From positions 1 through 64,000 of the forward strand of contig CALJJQ010000047.1 in NCBI GenBank assembly GCA_937973965.1: a stretch of 64,000 bases of DNA, read 5' to 3'. The notes under the pieces are model-generated. The model made no database searches. It had not been told where the DNA came from and was given only the letters and a program-made list of their open reading frames with translations. Both the position numbers and the translations under genes were made by a program. Of the stretch, positions 37,974-47,169 are shown piece by piece; position 1 is the first letter of the stretch; every line of letters begins with the position of its first letter. This DNA comes from an uncultured Calothrix sp. Its GTDB lineage: Bacteria > Cyanobacteriota > Cyanobacteriia > Cyanobacteriales > Nostocaceae.

Positions 37974-38069
37974 ATTACGTAGACGCGAAGCGGCTTGCCG
38001 TAGGCTATTACGTACGCGAAGCGTTGCCGCAGGCTATTACGTAGCTTGCTTCCCGCGTAGCGGGTATTA
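37974..38069 (-). repeat. Hairpin-module array, order A-B-C on the minus strand
   Basis: On the minus strand the modules read A (CCCGCTACGCGGG...), B (GCCTGCGGCAACGC...), C (GCCTACGGCAAGCCGC...), each ending TACGTAA. The array is embedded in AATTACG/TAATTCG heptamers on both sides. It ends about 20 bases before the stop of the minus-strand TPR gene. Confidence 0.82.
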
Positions 38070-38087
38070 CAACTTACGAATTACGAA

Positions 38088-39371
38088 TTAAATGTCACCA
38101 TTTTCCAGTTCATAAATTACCCGTTCTAAATACCACTCCTCAGTCATTCCGGGGTAGTAATATTTAGCTCGTTCAAGGTAGCGTTCAGCGATTTCCCAGT
38201 GTCCTCCCACCAATCGGGATAACTTTTGACGCAACTTTTCGTAATTACTTTTCCGTACATCTGAAGAGGAAGCGTTGATTTTTTTTAGGGAATCTAGAGC
38301 TTGTTGATAGTTTTGCCAATCGTCGTTTTCGCAGAAAATTTCCGATGCTTGTTGGTAATCCGCGCTAGCTTTTTGAATTTCTTCCAGACGGGTATAGACC
38401 ATTCCCCGACTCAAATAAGCTTGTGCATCATGGGGGTTAATTTCAATTGCACGGCTAAAATCCTGAATCGCTTGTAAATAGTTACCCAAACTTTGGTGAG
38501 CGATTCCCCTTGCAGTCAAACTCATTGGATTATCGGGTTCGTGGGTCAAAGCGATTTCAAAATCTGCTAATGCTCCTTGAACATCCCCTAAATGTAATCT
38601 TGCCTTACCGCGATTGCGATAGGTAATCCCATGATTAAAATTTAAGCGTAAAGCTTGATTGAAATCCGCTAAAGCATCCTGATATTTCCCTTGTTTGCAG
38701 CGAATGACACCACGACAACAGTAGGCTTTACCATCTTGGGGATCGACCTTCAATACCCAGTTAACACTTTCCATTGCAGCTTGAGTTTCTCCCCGTTCCG
38801 CAGCTACTATCAGTTCTAAAAAATAATCATTTTCACTGGGTTGGGTATTGATGATAGTTGAGTTAGAAGCAGTCGGATTAACATCAGATTTAGGGACAAT
38901 AGGTTGGGGTTGTAACTGTTTTACCCTTTCTAAACAAGCACGACAATTTTCCGTATCCTGGGCTTGCAAGTATAACTGAGCAGCTTGCTTAAAACAAGCG
39001 ATCGCTTCATAAATTAATCCTTGTTTACGTTTGACAATCCCTTTTAGATTATAGGCTGCGGCATAGTTAGAATCAAGTTTAATTACCGTTTCCGCATCAT
39101 CCAGAGTTCCCGGTAAATTTTTTAAAGCCAAGCGAGCGATCGCTCGTCCATAGAATGCATCGATACATTGACCATCAAGCTTAATGGCTTCGGTATAATC
39201 AGAAACAGCTTGGAGATACTCACCCAGATCAAAATAAGCCAAACCTCGCTTCACATAGGCATCAGTACAATAGGGATTTGCTTGAATTACCGCCGAAAAA
39301 TCTGCGATCGCTCCGGCATAATCATGGTTTTTTGCCCGTTCTAAACCCCGTGTATATAACTCTTGATTCAT
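38088..39371 (-). CDS. Tetratricopeptide repeat protein
   Basis: A 427-residue soluble protein with about eight 34-residue TPR units, in two blocks (residues about 5-135 and 185-355), for example YVKRGLAYFDLGEYLQAVSD and YLSRGMVYTRLEEIQKASAD. This 'RGxAxxxxGdyxxAixDfxxAI' type is the classical TPR found in many cyanobacterial proteins. The C-terminal 60 residues (KLRQKLSRLVGGHWEIAERY...) form a helical tail. No enzymatic domain, signal or anchor is seen. It is convergent with ndhN, with the hairpin-module array between. Confidence 0.87.
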   Translation of the reverse strand: MNQELYTRGLERAKNHDYAGAIADFSAVIQANPYCTDAYVKRGLAYFDLGEYLQAVSDYTEAIKLDGQCIDAFYGRAIARLALKNLPGTLDDAETVIKLDSNYAAAYNLKGIVKRKQGLIYEAIACFKQAAQLYLQAQDTENCRACLERVKQLQPQPIVPKSDVNPTASNSTIINTQPSENDYFLELIVAAERGETQAAMESVNWVLKVDPQDGKAYCCRGVIRCKQGKYQDALADFNQALRLNFNHGITYRNRGKARLHLGDVQGALADFEIALTHEPDNPMSLTARGIAHQSLGNYLQAIQDFSRAIEINPHDAQAYLSRGMVYTRLEEIQKASADYQQASEIFCENDDWQNYQQALDSLKKINASSSDVRKSNYEKLRQKLSRLVGGHWEIAERYLERAKYYYPGMTEEWYLERVIYELENGDI

Positions 39372-39741
39372 AAGTATTTACCCTTAATCTATCCACAGGT
39401 AATCTATGGATGGTGACTCAATAGTAACTAAAAATAGTATTCCTCTTCATTTTGTGGGAAATTAACCTAAATCGCCACAAGATTAACCCTCACAAAATCC
39501 TCAAATTGTTTATATAAAATTAATAATAAGCCGTGATTTTACCCACAAAAGGACAAAACACAAATTATCTCTATTGATAAGTATTAAATTAATTTATTGC
39601 TGGAGTAAACATCACTTATCTACATACTACAGAAATGATCACCATTTAAAAAATGAATGGGACAGATAGATGTTGGAAGCAATTCTAGTGTAAAGGTTTT
39701 AACATTCAAAAGCCAAAATTGTGTTCAGGGAGTTAGTAATC
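39372..39741. other. Intergenic region, nothing recognised
   Basis: AT-rich sequence between the start of the TPR gene and the small gene at 39742. I see no gene, element or clear regulatory site. Confidence 0.4.
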
Positions 39742-39933
39742 ATGTCTAAAGAATATACAGAAATACTGGAAATATTAGTAAATCAATTAACATTGGCAAC
39801 AGTGTTAGAAATGTTAGAGCGAATATGCCATAAAAAAGCGGAAGACCTCAAAAATCATTGGCAAGATGAGGCTTCCGCAAGATTATGGGAAAAAGCTGCC
39901 AGGCAAATTGAACAGATCAATATCGACGTTTAA
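39742..39933 (+). CDS. Small hypothetical protein (63 residues)
   Basis: A short helical, charged protein beginning MSKEYTEILEILVNQLTLAT, with GGGAG about 9 bases upstream of the ATG. The frame is open for seven more codons to a GTG at 39721, but the internal ATG fits the ribosome-binding site better. It ends 25 bases from the cydB stop on the opposite strand. Family not recognised; coding looks genuine from codon pattern and amphipathic helices. Confidence 0.6.
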   Translation: MSKEYTEILEILVNQLTLATVLEMLERICHKKAEDLKNHWQDEASARLWEKAARQIEQINIDV

Positions 39934-39958
39934 GTTTAGTAAGTTTAATTAGTGTTGA

Positions 39959-40963
39959 TTAACCATCACTAACGACCTTACCACGAAAGACAAAGTAATT
40001 GTAAATGTTGTAAAACAACATAATCGGAATCAAAAAGCCGATAAAAATAATCATGAACACCATCGCACTAGGTGAACTTGCCGCTTCATAAATAGTTACA
40101 CTGGGGGGAATAATATAGGGAAAAGCAATAAATCCCAAACCTAAAAATGTGAGCAAGAAAATTAAAACAGTGTACACAAATGGCAAAATTTCCTGTTTCC
40201 GCATCAAACTTTGTAATAATAATCCTACTAGAATAATTCCCAAAATAGGAATCAAAGCAAATATATATACCTCTGGCTGATGAAATAGTCTAGCTCGAGC
40301 ATTTTCATACACAATTGGTGTCGAAATTGTGATAATAACCGCACCAATCAACGTTGTCACAGCCGCAATTTTTGCAGTTTGAAAATGGCTTTCTTGCAAT
40401 TTTCCTTCCGTCTTCAAAATTAAGTACACAGAACCAATTAATACATAACCCTGAACCAAAGTTAAGGCCATCAGTAGTGAATGCCAACTTAGCCAATCCC
40501 ACATTCCCCCAGCAAAATGACCAGCCGCATCAACCTTAATTCCTGCTAAGACACCACCTAATGCAAAACCTTGAAACAGCGATGCAATAAAACTACCACC
40601 ACCAAAAGCTATATTCCAAACTTTTTTCGTATTTGAATGTTCACGAAATTCAAAAGCAACAGCCCGCAAAATTAACCCCACTACCATCAGCATCAGGGGC
40701 AAATATAAGGCATTTAAAATTGTCCCGAAAGCTAGGGGAAAGGCACCAAATAAAGCTCCAGCCATTAATACTAGCCAAGTTTCGTTGGCATCCCACACAT
40801 TACCCAAGCTAGTCATTAATAAACCACGTCGTTGTTCATCGGAAGCAGTTAAAGATAAAATTCCTACCCCCAAATCAAATCCATCTAACAACACATACAA
40901 AAATAAAAATAAACCCAAAATTACAAACCAAACTTGAGGCAAAAAGTGCAATAGTGCATCCAT
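39959..40963 (-). CDS. cydB: Cytochrome bd-type quinol oxidase subunit II
   Basis: A 334-residue membrane protein with about eight or nine helices, the second core subunit of the bd-type terminal oxidase that reduces O2 with electrons from plastoquinol or another quinol. The conserved N-terminal FLYVLLDGFDLGVGILSL and VWDANETWLVLMAGALFGAFP are plain. Length fits the shorter, cyanide-insensitive (CIO) branch. It follows cydA after 130 bases on the same strand and is probably co-transcribed. Confidence 0.95.
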   Translation of the reverse strand: MDALLHFLPQVWFVILGLFLFLYVLLDGFDLGVGILSLTASDEQRRGLLMTSLGNVWDANETWLVLMAGALFGAFPLAFGTILNALYLPLMLMVVGLILRAVAFEFREHSNTKKVWNIAFGGGSFIASLFQGFALGGVLAGIKVDAAGHFAGGMWDWLSWHSLLMALTLVQGYVLIGSVYLILKTEGKLQESHFQTAKIAAVTTLIGAVIITISTPIVYENARARLFHQPEVYIFALIPILGIILVGLLLQSLMRKQEILPFVYTVLIFLLTFLGLGFIAFPYIIPPSVTIYEAASSPSAMVFMIIFIGFLIPIMLFYNIYNYFVFRGKVVSDG

Positions 40964-41093
40964 AAAATCACCTGTTTATTCATCAGTTATCATTCATGGT
41001 AAAAATCTTGTAGAGACCAGCAAAGGGCTATGTCTCTACATATCAAATTCATAGAATAATTCTTTCTCTGTTTTCAAAGATTCTAGCTAGTTT

Positions 41094-42539
41094 CTAGGAT
41101 TGTGATTCCAGAGGGCGACTATCAGGAAGATGGGTTGCTGAACCAGTCAAAAATACCTCTTCTTTTTCCACAATTCCCGGTATTGGTAAAGTTAAATCGG
41201 GACCTTTACGAATGATGCGACTACCAAAATACAAGGCAGATATGAATAGAAAACTGTACAAAGCAGTGATTAAACTCAAAGAAGTTAAGACCTCCACCGC
41301 AGGTAAATGGGAAGCAGCATCAGCAGTACGAATTTCTCCGTAGACTGTCCAGGGTTGTCTACCAACACAACGCACAATCCAACCCGCTTCGATTGCAATG
41401 TAGCCCAAGGGTGCAGCCAATACCCAAGCTCTCATTAACCAATGCTGTTGAGTAATATTTGTCTCTGACAGCTGACCCCGTATCCATTGAACTAAACTCC
41501 ACAACATCAAACCAGCAAGGAAAAATCCAATACCCACCATTACCCGGAATGAGTAATAAATCAAACTAACCATTGGTGGACGGTCTTGGGGAGGCCATTC
41601 TTTTAACCCTAACACCGGTTGGGACAGTTTTGACTTGAATTCGAGAATGTAACTCAACCCGTTAGGAATTGAGATTTCCCAGTCATTTTGCTCGGCTTTG
41701 CTGTTGGGAAGGGCTAAAACACTCCAATTGGCTGACTCTCCTGCAGGAACAGTTTCCCATTGTGCTTCCATTGCAGCCAATTTAGTCGGTTGATAGTGAT
41801 AAACTTGATCTCCACTCAAGTGACCGACGTAAATCTGTAGAGGTGCAACAAATACCGCCACAGCTAGAACAATTTTAAACGACTTGGCAAAAAAATCCTG
41901 ATTGCGTCCTGAAAGAATATACCAAGCACTGATTCCCCCAATCACAAATAGGGAGGTTTCCAAAGTCGCAAAGAACATGTGTAAAAAACTATTGAGCATG
42001 AAGGGGTTGAGGATGGCTTGGAAATAGTCGTGAACGACAAATTTACCATTGACCATCTCTCCACCAGCAGGGGTTTGAAACCAAGAATTCGCAGTCAAAA
42101 TCCAAAAAGTGGAAAGATTTGCCCCAAAAGCTACCAAAATCGTGGAAATGTAGTGAATTGCAGGATTAACTCTTTCCCATCCAAACATCATAATCCCTAG
42201 GAAAGAAGCCTCCAACATAAAAGCCATCGACCCTTCAAATCCGAGGATACTACCTAAAAAATCCCCCACAGCTTCCGAAAGCGGAGCCCAATTTGTACCA
42301 AATTGAAAGCCCATCGGTAATCCTGAAGCAACTCCAATACCAAAATTTAGTAAGTATAATTTTGACCAAAAGCGGGCATGGTAGTAGTAGGCAGGATTAC
42401 GGGTTTTTAACCATAATCCCTCTACCACAATGAGGTAAATTGACATACCCGTAGTCAGGACTGGCCACAGCATGTGAAAAATCGCAGTCAGTGCAAACTG
42501 TATGCGTGACAATGCAACCGTATTCGATAAAAACTCCAT
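41094..42539 (-). CDS. cydA: Cytochrome bd-type quinol oxidase subunit I
   Basis: A 481-residue haem-bearing subunit. QFALTAIFHMLWPVLTTGMS carries the N-terminal haem ligand histidine; GFEGSMAFMLEASFLGIMMFG follows; and GRQPWTVYGEIRTADAAS is the hallmark GRQPW block. The Q loop is short, which matches the cyanobacterial/CIO type rather than the E. coli long-loop form. It is the first gene of the cydAB pair. It acts in the cytoplasmic or thylakoid membrane, often under high light or micro-oxic conditions in cyanobacteria. Confidence 0.95.
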   Translation of the reverse strand: MEFLSNTVALSRIQFALTAIFHMLWPVLTTGMSIYLIVVEGLWLKTRNPAYYYHARFWSKLYLLNFGIGVASGLPMGFQFGTNWAPLSEAVGDFLGSILGFEGSMAFMLEASFLGIMMFGWERVNPAIHYISTILVAFGANLSTFWILTANSWFQTPAGGEMVNGKFVVHDYFQAILNPFMLNSFLHMFFATLETSLFVIGGISAWYILSGRNQDFFAKSFKIVLAVAVFVAPLQIYVGHLSGDQVYHYQPTKLAAMEAQWETVPAGESANWSVLALPNSKAEQNDWEISIPNGLSYILEFKSKLSQPVLGLKEWPPQDRPPMVSLIYYSFRVMVGIGFFLAGLMLWSLVQWIRGQLSETNITQQHWLMRAWVLAAPLGYIAIEAGWIVRCVGRQPWTVYGEIRTADAASHLPAVEVLTSLSLITALYSFLFISALYFGSRIIRKGPDLTLPIPGIVEKEEVFLTGSATHLPDSRPLESQS

Positions 42540-42936
42540 ACAGAGAAAATCTTTTCCCTTATCTTATAGTTTATACAAACACTTTTAAAAATAGCTATTA
42601 ATTTTGTTCACAAGTGTTTACTTCCAAATCTCTTAAGATTTATAAAATACTACAAAGTGTCATGGTTATTGGTAAAGATTTCCAGAGATTTAAATATCAT
42701 GCGATCGCCATAGTTTTTTGTTTCAGTTAGATTCTTGTTAATGGAAGTTTGTATTCTTCACAACATTCTCAAGTTTATTTTCTAGATTAATTTTAGGCAG
42801 GAAAAATGAGGATTCTGCAACTCCTAGACTCAAGTCAGGGAAATTAACTGCTGCTGGAGAAATACAGTTATTTACGGATTATCTTCTCCTATCCTGAATT
42901 ATTGATTCTATTTTCCGAATTTCGAGAGGTGGAGAT
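42540..42936. other. Divergent intergenic region cydA / membrane-anchored protein
   Basis: AT-rich, without gene or recognised repeat. It must hold promoters for cydAB and for the gene at 42937. Confidence 0.4.
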
Positions 42937-43509
42937 ATGCTAAAAAATAAAAATAATCTATGGATAGGCTTATTATTAGCTGTAGTAGTCGGTTTTACTG
43001 GAGGGTTGCTAACCCAATCTTGGTATCGACAAGCAAAAATCACAAATAATTTCGTGGTTTACGGGACAGATACGCAAGCAGAAAAAATTGAAAAGGATTT
43101 ATATATCAGTTTCAATTCCCAACTAAATCAAACCCAAAAACTAGAGAAATTATCTAACTTGCTTTCCCGTTACCAGTTTTGTGGCTTACCAATAGAAATA
43201 AAAAGCACTGAAAATGGCATTGTCACCATCAACTTGGATGAACATCCTTGGGTCAAAACCGTCAATACACCCCCAACTTTACCTGGTTGTTCTGGTCAAA
43301 GTTGGCGTTTTGGTTACTTCCAAGGTAGTGCCGGTGGCTATGTAACAACTGTCACTTTGACACGTACTTTCCTTCAACCGGATTATCAAGGAAACTGGAT
43401 TAAAGGGATACAGTTTTATTATGGAGGTCAACCGATTAAGGAGGGTGATTGGGACCATATCAACTTGGATGGAGTCATCACCCGTGAAAACCTTCCCTAT
43501 TCCAAGTGA
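42937..43509 (+). CDS. Hypothetical membrane-anchored protein
   Basis: A 190-residue protein with one N-terminal membrane segment (residues about 9-27, WIGLLLAVVVGFTGGLLT) and a presumed extracytoplasmic domain of about 150 residues with three cysteines (QFCGLP, LPGCSGQ region). A strong ribosome-binding site (GAGGTGGAG) precedes the ATG. It lies 80 bases upstream of the Raf1 gene in the same direction, so they may share a transcript. I do not recognise the family. Confidence 0.65.
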   Translation: MLKNKNNLWIGLLLAVVVGFTGGLLTQSWYRQAKITNNFVVYGTDTQAEKIEKDLYISFNSQLNQTQKLEKLSNLLSRYQFCGLPIEIKSTENGIVTINLDEHPWVKTVNTPPTLPGCSGQSWRFGYFQGSAGGYVTTVTLTRTFLQPDYQGNWIKGIQFYYGGQPIKEGDWDHINLDGVITRENLPYSK

Positions 43510-43586
43510 ATATATAAAAGCTATTCAATAAGGACGTAGCTCTAGACCCAGGTTTTTGGTAAAATGGGTAGTGCTAAACGGTTAGG

Positions 43587-44681
43587 ATGGTTATGAATAG
43601 CTCCCCCAAAAATCCGGAGAATCCAGGAACACCAATATCAGAAACTGAGGCTTTAGAATTATTGCGTCAGTTACGGCAAAAACAAGGTAATTGGGTTGAG
43701 TGGGGAAGTGCGATCGCAACCCTCCAGAAGGCTGGTTACAATCCGCAAAAAATCTTTGAGGAAACCGGATTTGAGCCAATTCAGCAAAATCAAGTAGTGG
43801 TTGGTTCCCAAGTGTACAATTCCCTCTCCCAGGGTGGTGCATCCCCTAGTACCTGCAATCATTTTCAGCAGAGAGGAAGTGATGTTTTATACGAGTTCCG
43901 CCTGTTGACCAATGATGAACGAGCCGCCGCCGCCGAGTTAGCATTTAACCATAAAATTGATTGTGACGAAGCACGGGAAATCGCCAGGGCAATTAAGGAT
44001 TTTTCTCGATTTCGCCAATTTCCGGAGGGTTTTAGCAACCATCCCGGTGATGCAGTAGCCTATCAATGTTGGAAATTAGCCCGACAAAATTCTGACCTAC
44101 AAGTGCGATCGCGGTTGATTGCCAAGGGTTTAAAATATGCCCACAGTGAGGATGCGCGGCATAAAATTGAACAACTACTCACGGATTTTACTGTTGAATC
44201 GAAGAAAAACGCTCCCACTTTACCTTTTTTTCGGATTGAAAGTGCTTCCGAAGTACCCCGAATGATTCCCATTGTCGGCGAATTACCTTTGAGTGTACAG
44301 GATTTACGCGCGGTTCCGATTATCGACCCGGTGGGTAGATTTAATGTGGTCAAAATTGCCGGAGAACAAGCTTGGATAGCTCTTCCCGGTTGGCAAGTAA
44401 TCAAAGCAGCAGAAGACCCGGTGGGAATTTTATGCAGTAGCGACCGGTTTTCCAGTCCAAATCAAACTGTGACGGAACCTGTTTTAGTGGTAATTGACCG
44501 CGCTCAACGGGAATGGGATATATCCAGTTATTTTGTTGTGGAACATAATGGAGAGTTAGATTTTCAATGGTTTGACAGCGAACCAGAGATACCTTTGCAC
44601 GGCAAAATTATCGTCATTCTTCGTCCCAAGAAAGTCCTCGATGAAGAATTTAATAAAGATGTGTGGCAAATTGAAGAGTAA
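43587..44681 (+). CDS. raf1: Rubisco accumulation factor 1 (Raf1)
   Basis: A 364-residue dimeric chaperone that assists assembly of form I Rubisco by stabilising RbcL dimers in the cytoplasm. The N-terminal helical Raf1-alpha part (ALELLRQLRQKQGNWVEWGS, then LQKAGYNPQKIFEETGFEP, then the long helical stretch to about 205), a flexible linker (about 206-220) and the C-terminal beta dimerisation domain (about 222-355) are all present. Either ATG (43587 or 43593) could be used; AGGAT at about 43584 favours the second. No rbc genes adjoin, as is usual for Raf1. Confidence 0.9.
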   Translation: MVMNSSPKNPENPGTPISETEALELLRQLRQKQGNWVEWGSAIATLQKAGYNPQKIFEETGFEPIQQNQVVVGSQVYNSLSQGGASPSTCNHFQQRGSDVLYEFRLLTNDERAAAAELAFNHKIDCDEAREIARAIKDFSRFRQFPEGFSNHPGDAVAYQCWKLARQNSDLQVRSRLIAKGLKYAHSEDARHKIEQLLTDFTVESKKNAPTLPFFRIESASEVPRMIPIVGELPLSVQDLRAVPIIDPVGRFNVVKIAGEQAWIALPGWQVIKAAEDPVGILCSSDRFSSPNQTVTEPVLVVIDRAQREWDISSYFVVEHNGELDFQWFDSEPEIPLHGKIIVILRPKKVLDEEFNKDVWQIEE

Positions 44682-44718
44682 TTCCGGATTTCTCACAAAA
44701 ACCTCAAATCTTCACTGA

Positions 44719-44864
44719 GAGGTTGTTTTAAAAGCTCTACAGCGTATCTTTCACGACTCATCTACTGAAAAACTGCTAGGAGAGAATAGGGTTTTCGGAT
44801 TTGCGATTGATTCCCATCCTTGAGTATCACTTAAGGCTTAAGCAGATACTTTTCAAACATCCTC
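44719..44864. mobile_element. IS5-derived MITE (GAGG...CCTC), shortest member
   Basis: A 146-bp unit beginning GAGGTTGTTTTAAAAG and ending CAAACATCCTC; flanks TGA on the left and TAA on the right (both TNA, not identical). The interior differs from the other members. Confidence 0.65.
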
Positions 44865-44924
44865 TAAAGGTATCGACACCACGGTAAAACGGTATAAGTC
44901 CTAGATTTTGATAAAATCTAGGCT

Positions 44925-45097
44925 AATACGGTTCAGTTAAAGATAACCGTAGGTTGGGTTGAAGAATGTAGAGGCAAAGCCTCGTGGAATGCGTCCCCAC
45001 GCGGAGCATAGGGAGGAGATAATCACAAAAACTGTGTGAACTTATGGGTAAATTTCCACAAAATCAACAGTCTACGCAAAGCCTCAACCCAACCTAC
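44925..45097. mobile_element. MITE-like element, family 1, copy 2, with inverted body
   Basis: The left end (ATACGGTTCAGTTAAAGATAA and CCGTAGGTTGGGTTGA) matches the left end of 17027-17235, but the body between AGGTTGGGTTGA and TCAACCCAACCT is in the opposite orientation. The right outer end is missing and replaced by CTACTACAACTACAACT microsatellite-like sequence. A 10-bp stem (CCTAGATTTT / AAAATCTAGG, 44900-44922) lies just upstream. Confidence 0.7.
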
Positions 45098-45270
45098 AAC
45101 TACTACAACTACAACTATCTCCCCAACCGACAATTATCCTTAACACCAAGCGTATTGCCTCATAAACAATGGTGGGTTATCGATAGTGGTTTCAACCTAC
45201 CCATAAGTGGAGGATTTTATTATTTGCAAGTCCCGAAATAATAATCCAAAATCCAAAATCCAAAATCGAT

Positions 45271-46662
45271 TTAAATTCTGGCAATACCATCTTGACGTGC
45301 TGCACGTTGAACTGCGGCTGCAACTGCGGTGGATACACGCTCGTCAAATACGGAGGGGATGATGTGTTCCTTATCCAAATCAGAGAGTTTAACAAGAGAT
45401 GCGATCGCACTAGCAGCTTCTAGATACATGGAAGCTGTAATCGTTTGGGCACGACAGTCTAATGCACCACGAAACACCCCTGGAAAAGCTAATACGTTGT
45501 TAATTTGGTTAGGGTAATCACTGCGTCCAGTAGCAATAACGGCTACATCATCCTTAACTAATTCCGGTTGAATTTCCGGTATGGGATTCGCCATTGCAAA
45601 CACGATGGCATCCTTCGCCATTGATTTTACCATTTCCGGTGTTAATACCCCCGGTGCGCTCACTCCAATAAACACATCTGCACCTAGAACTGCACCAGCA
45701 AGGGAACCTTGAGCTTTGACGGCAAATTCTTGCTTTTCCTCAGTTAAATCGGTACGCTGGGTAGACAAAATCCCCTTCGAGTCGCACATGATAATGGTTT
45801 CCGCACCGGCTTTACGTAATAAACGAGCGATCGCGACTCCCGCAGCACCTGCACCATTAATCACAATCCGGATTTTCTCCATAGGTTTATGAACCACCTT
45901 CAAAGCATTAAATAAAGCTGCAAGGGTGACAATGGCTGTTCCATGCTGGTCATCGTGAAAGACGGGAATATCTAACTCTTGGCGTAATCGCTGTTCAATC
46001 TCAAAACAACGGGGTGCAGCGATATCTTCCAGATTCACTCCCCCAAATACGGGAGCCAAATTTTTGATGGTACGGACAATTTCATCCGTATCTTGGGTAG
46101 CTAAACAAATCGGGAACGCATCAATTCCGGCAAACTCCTTAAATAGCATTGCCTTCCCTTCCATGACTGGTAAAGCCGCTTCTGGACCTAAATTACCCAA
46201 ACCCAAAACCGCACTACCATCAGTAACAATGGCCACCGTATTTTGCTTAATTGTCAGATTATAAACTTCCTCTGGGTCTTGGGCGATCGCTTTACAAATT
46301 CTGCCCACACCTGGAGTATAGGCCATTGCTAAATCCGACACACTCTTGAGGTGAATCCGACTGCAAATACTGATTTTGCCACCTCGGTGTAAATTAAAAG
46401 TGCGGTCATAAACCTGTTTCACATGGATATGTGGCAAAGCCTTCACCGCTTCCACAATCATCTCCGCATGTTCCGTACTCGAAGCATCAACCGTCACATC
46501 CCGAATGGAAATATTTCTGGTTTGCTCAATTAAATCAATTTGCCCAAGATTACCACCACTAGTTGCGATCGCTTGGGTGACACTTGCCAACATTCCCACC
46601 CGATTGGGAATTTCGAGGCGAATAGTTAAACTAAAACTGGAATTGGGTGTGAGGTCTGCCAT
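45271..46662 (-). CDS. NAD(P)-dependent malic enzyme with N-terminal ACT domain
   Basis: A 463-residue enzyme that oxidatively decarboxylates malate to pyruvate. An ACT regulatory domain occupies residues about 9-85 (SLTIRLEIPNRVGMLASVTQ), followed by the malic enzyme N domain (AYTPGVGRICKAI, TDGSAVLGLGNLGPEAALPV, MEGKAMLFKEFAGIDAFPI, PVFHDDQHGTAIV) and the NAD-binding domain (VINGAGAAGVAIARLL). The fusion of ACT with malic enzyme occurs in cyanobacteria and Firmicutes. Whether NAD or NADP is used is not decided here. In cyanobacteria this enzyme supplies pyruvate and CO2. It is monocistronic. Confidence 0.92.
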   Translation of the reverse strand: MADLTPNSSFSLTIRLEIPNRVGMLASVTQAIATSGGNLGQIDLIEQTRNISIRDVTVDASSTEHAEMIVEAVKALPHIHVKQVYDRTFNLHRGGKISICSRIHLKSVSDLAMAYTPGVGRICKAIAQDPEEVYNLTIKQNTVAIVTDGSAVLGLGNLGPEAALPVMEGKAMLFKEFAGIDAFPICLATQDTDEIVRTIKNLAPVFGGVNLEDIAAPRCFEIEQRLRQELDIPVFHDDQHGTAIVTLAALFNALKVVHKPMEKIRIVINGAGAAGVAIARLLRKAGAETIIMCDSKGILSTQRTDLTEEKQEFAVKAQGSLAGAVLGADVFIGVSAPGVLTPEMVKSMAKDAIVFAMANPIPEIQPELVKDDVAVIATGRSDYPNQINNVLAFPGVFRGALDCRAQTITASMYLEAASAIASLVKLSDLDKEHIIPSVFDERVSTAVAAAVQRAARQDGIARI

Positions 46663-47169
46663 GCGTCCATATCTGATTATAGCTAATCGATTTTAGATGC
46701 AGGCCGTAACTTGACGCAAGTACTCGATTTAAAAATCAAATAGAATTTCCCTCCCTTGAAAATGGGGGGTGGGGAGTAGGGAGTGAGGGAGTAGGAGAAA
46801 AAACACTTTCATGGGTTCTGGTGTACGCATTATATATCAGCTATTCATATACCCGTAAAAAACAGGACTTACACAATCACTACGCAACTATATCAATTCA
46901 CCAAAATAGGACAATAGACGAAAATTAACTGATCAATTAGCTTAAAGCCATCACTAAATTATTTGTTGCCTTCATTTATAGAATTGGTATTACGCCATTG
47001 CAACATCAGGTAGACGTGCAGTGGCTTATTGCAAAGTAGCAATCTCAAAGTCTTGTTTGATCGTAATCAGTGTGTAAGTCCTAAAAAATACAAAGGGACG
47101 TAGCTGTTTGCCACATCCCCACGTTATCGGTTATGAAATCTTAATTAATCGAAAACCCGAAGCAACTAA
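46663..47169. other. Spacer with repeats
   Basis: Contains GGGGAGTAGGGAGTGAGGG repeats (46766-46795), a CAGAACCCATGAAAG repeat on the minus strand (46796-46826) and the element at 46863-47083. No gene seen. Confidence 0.5.
46863..47083. mobile_element. MITE-like element, AGGACTTACGCA family, long copy
   Basis: About 221 bp with inverted ends AGGACTTACACA (left) and AGGACTTACACA read from the right, flanked by A runs consistent with an AAAAA duplication. It is related to the 99-bp element at 20543. It encodes no protein. Confidence 0.75.

Noticed and set aside
45044-45241. Plus-strand frame of 65 codons with a repetitive TYNYYNYNY stretch.
   Set aside because: It is the translation of the family 1 element's right part and a CTACAACTACAA microsatellite.
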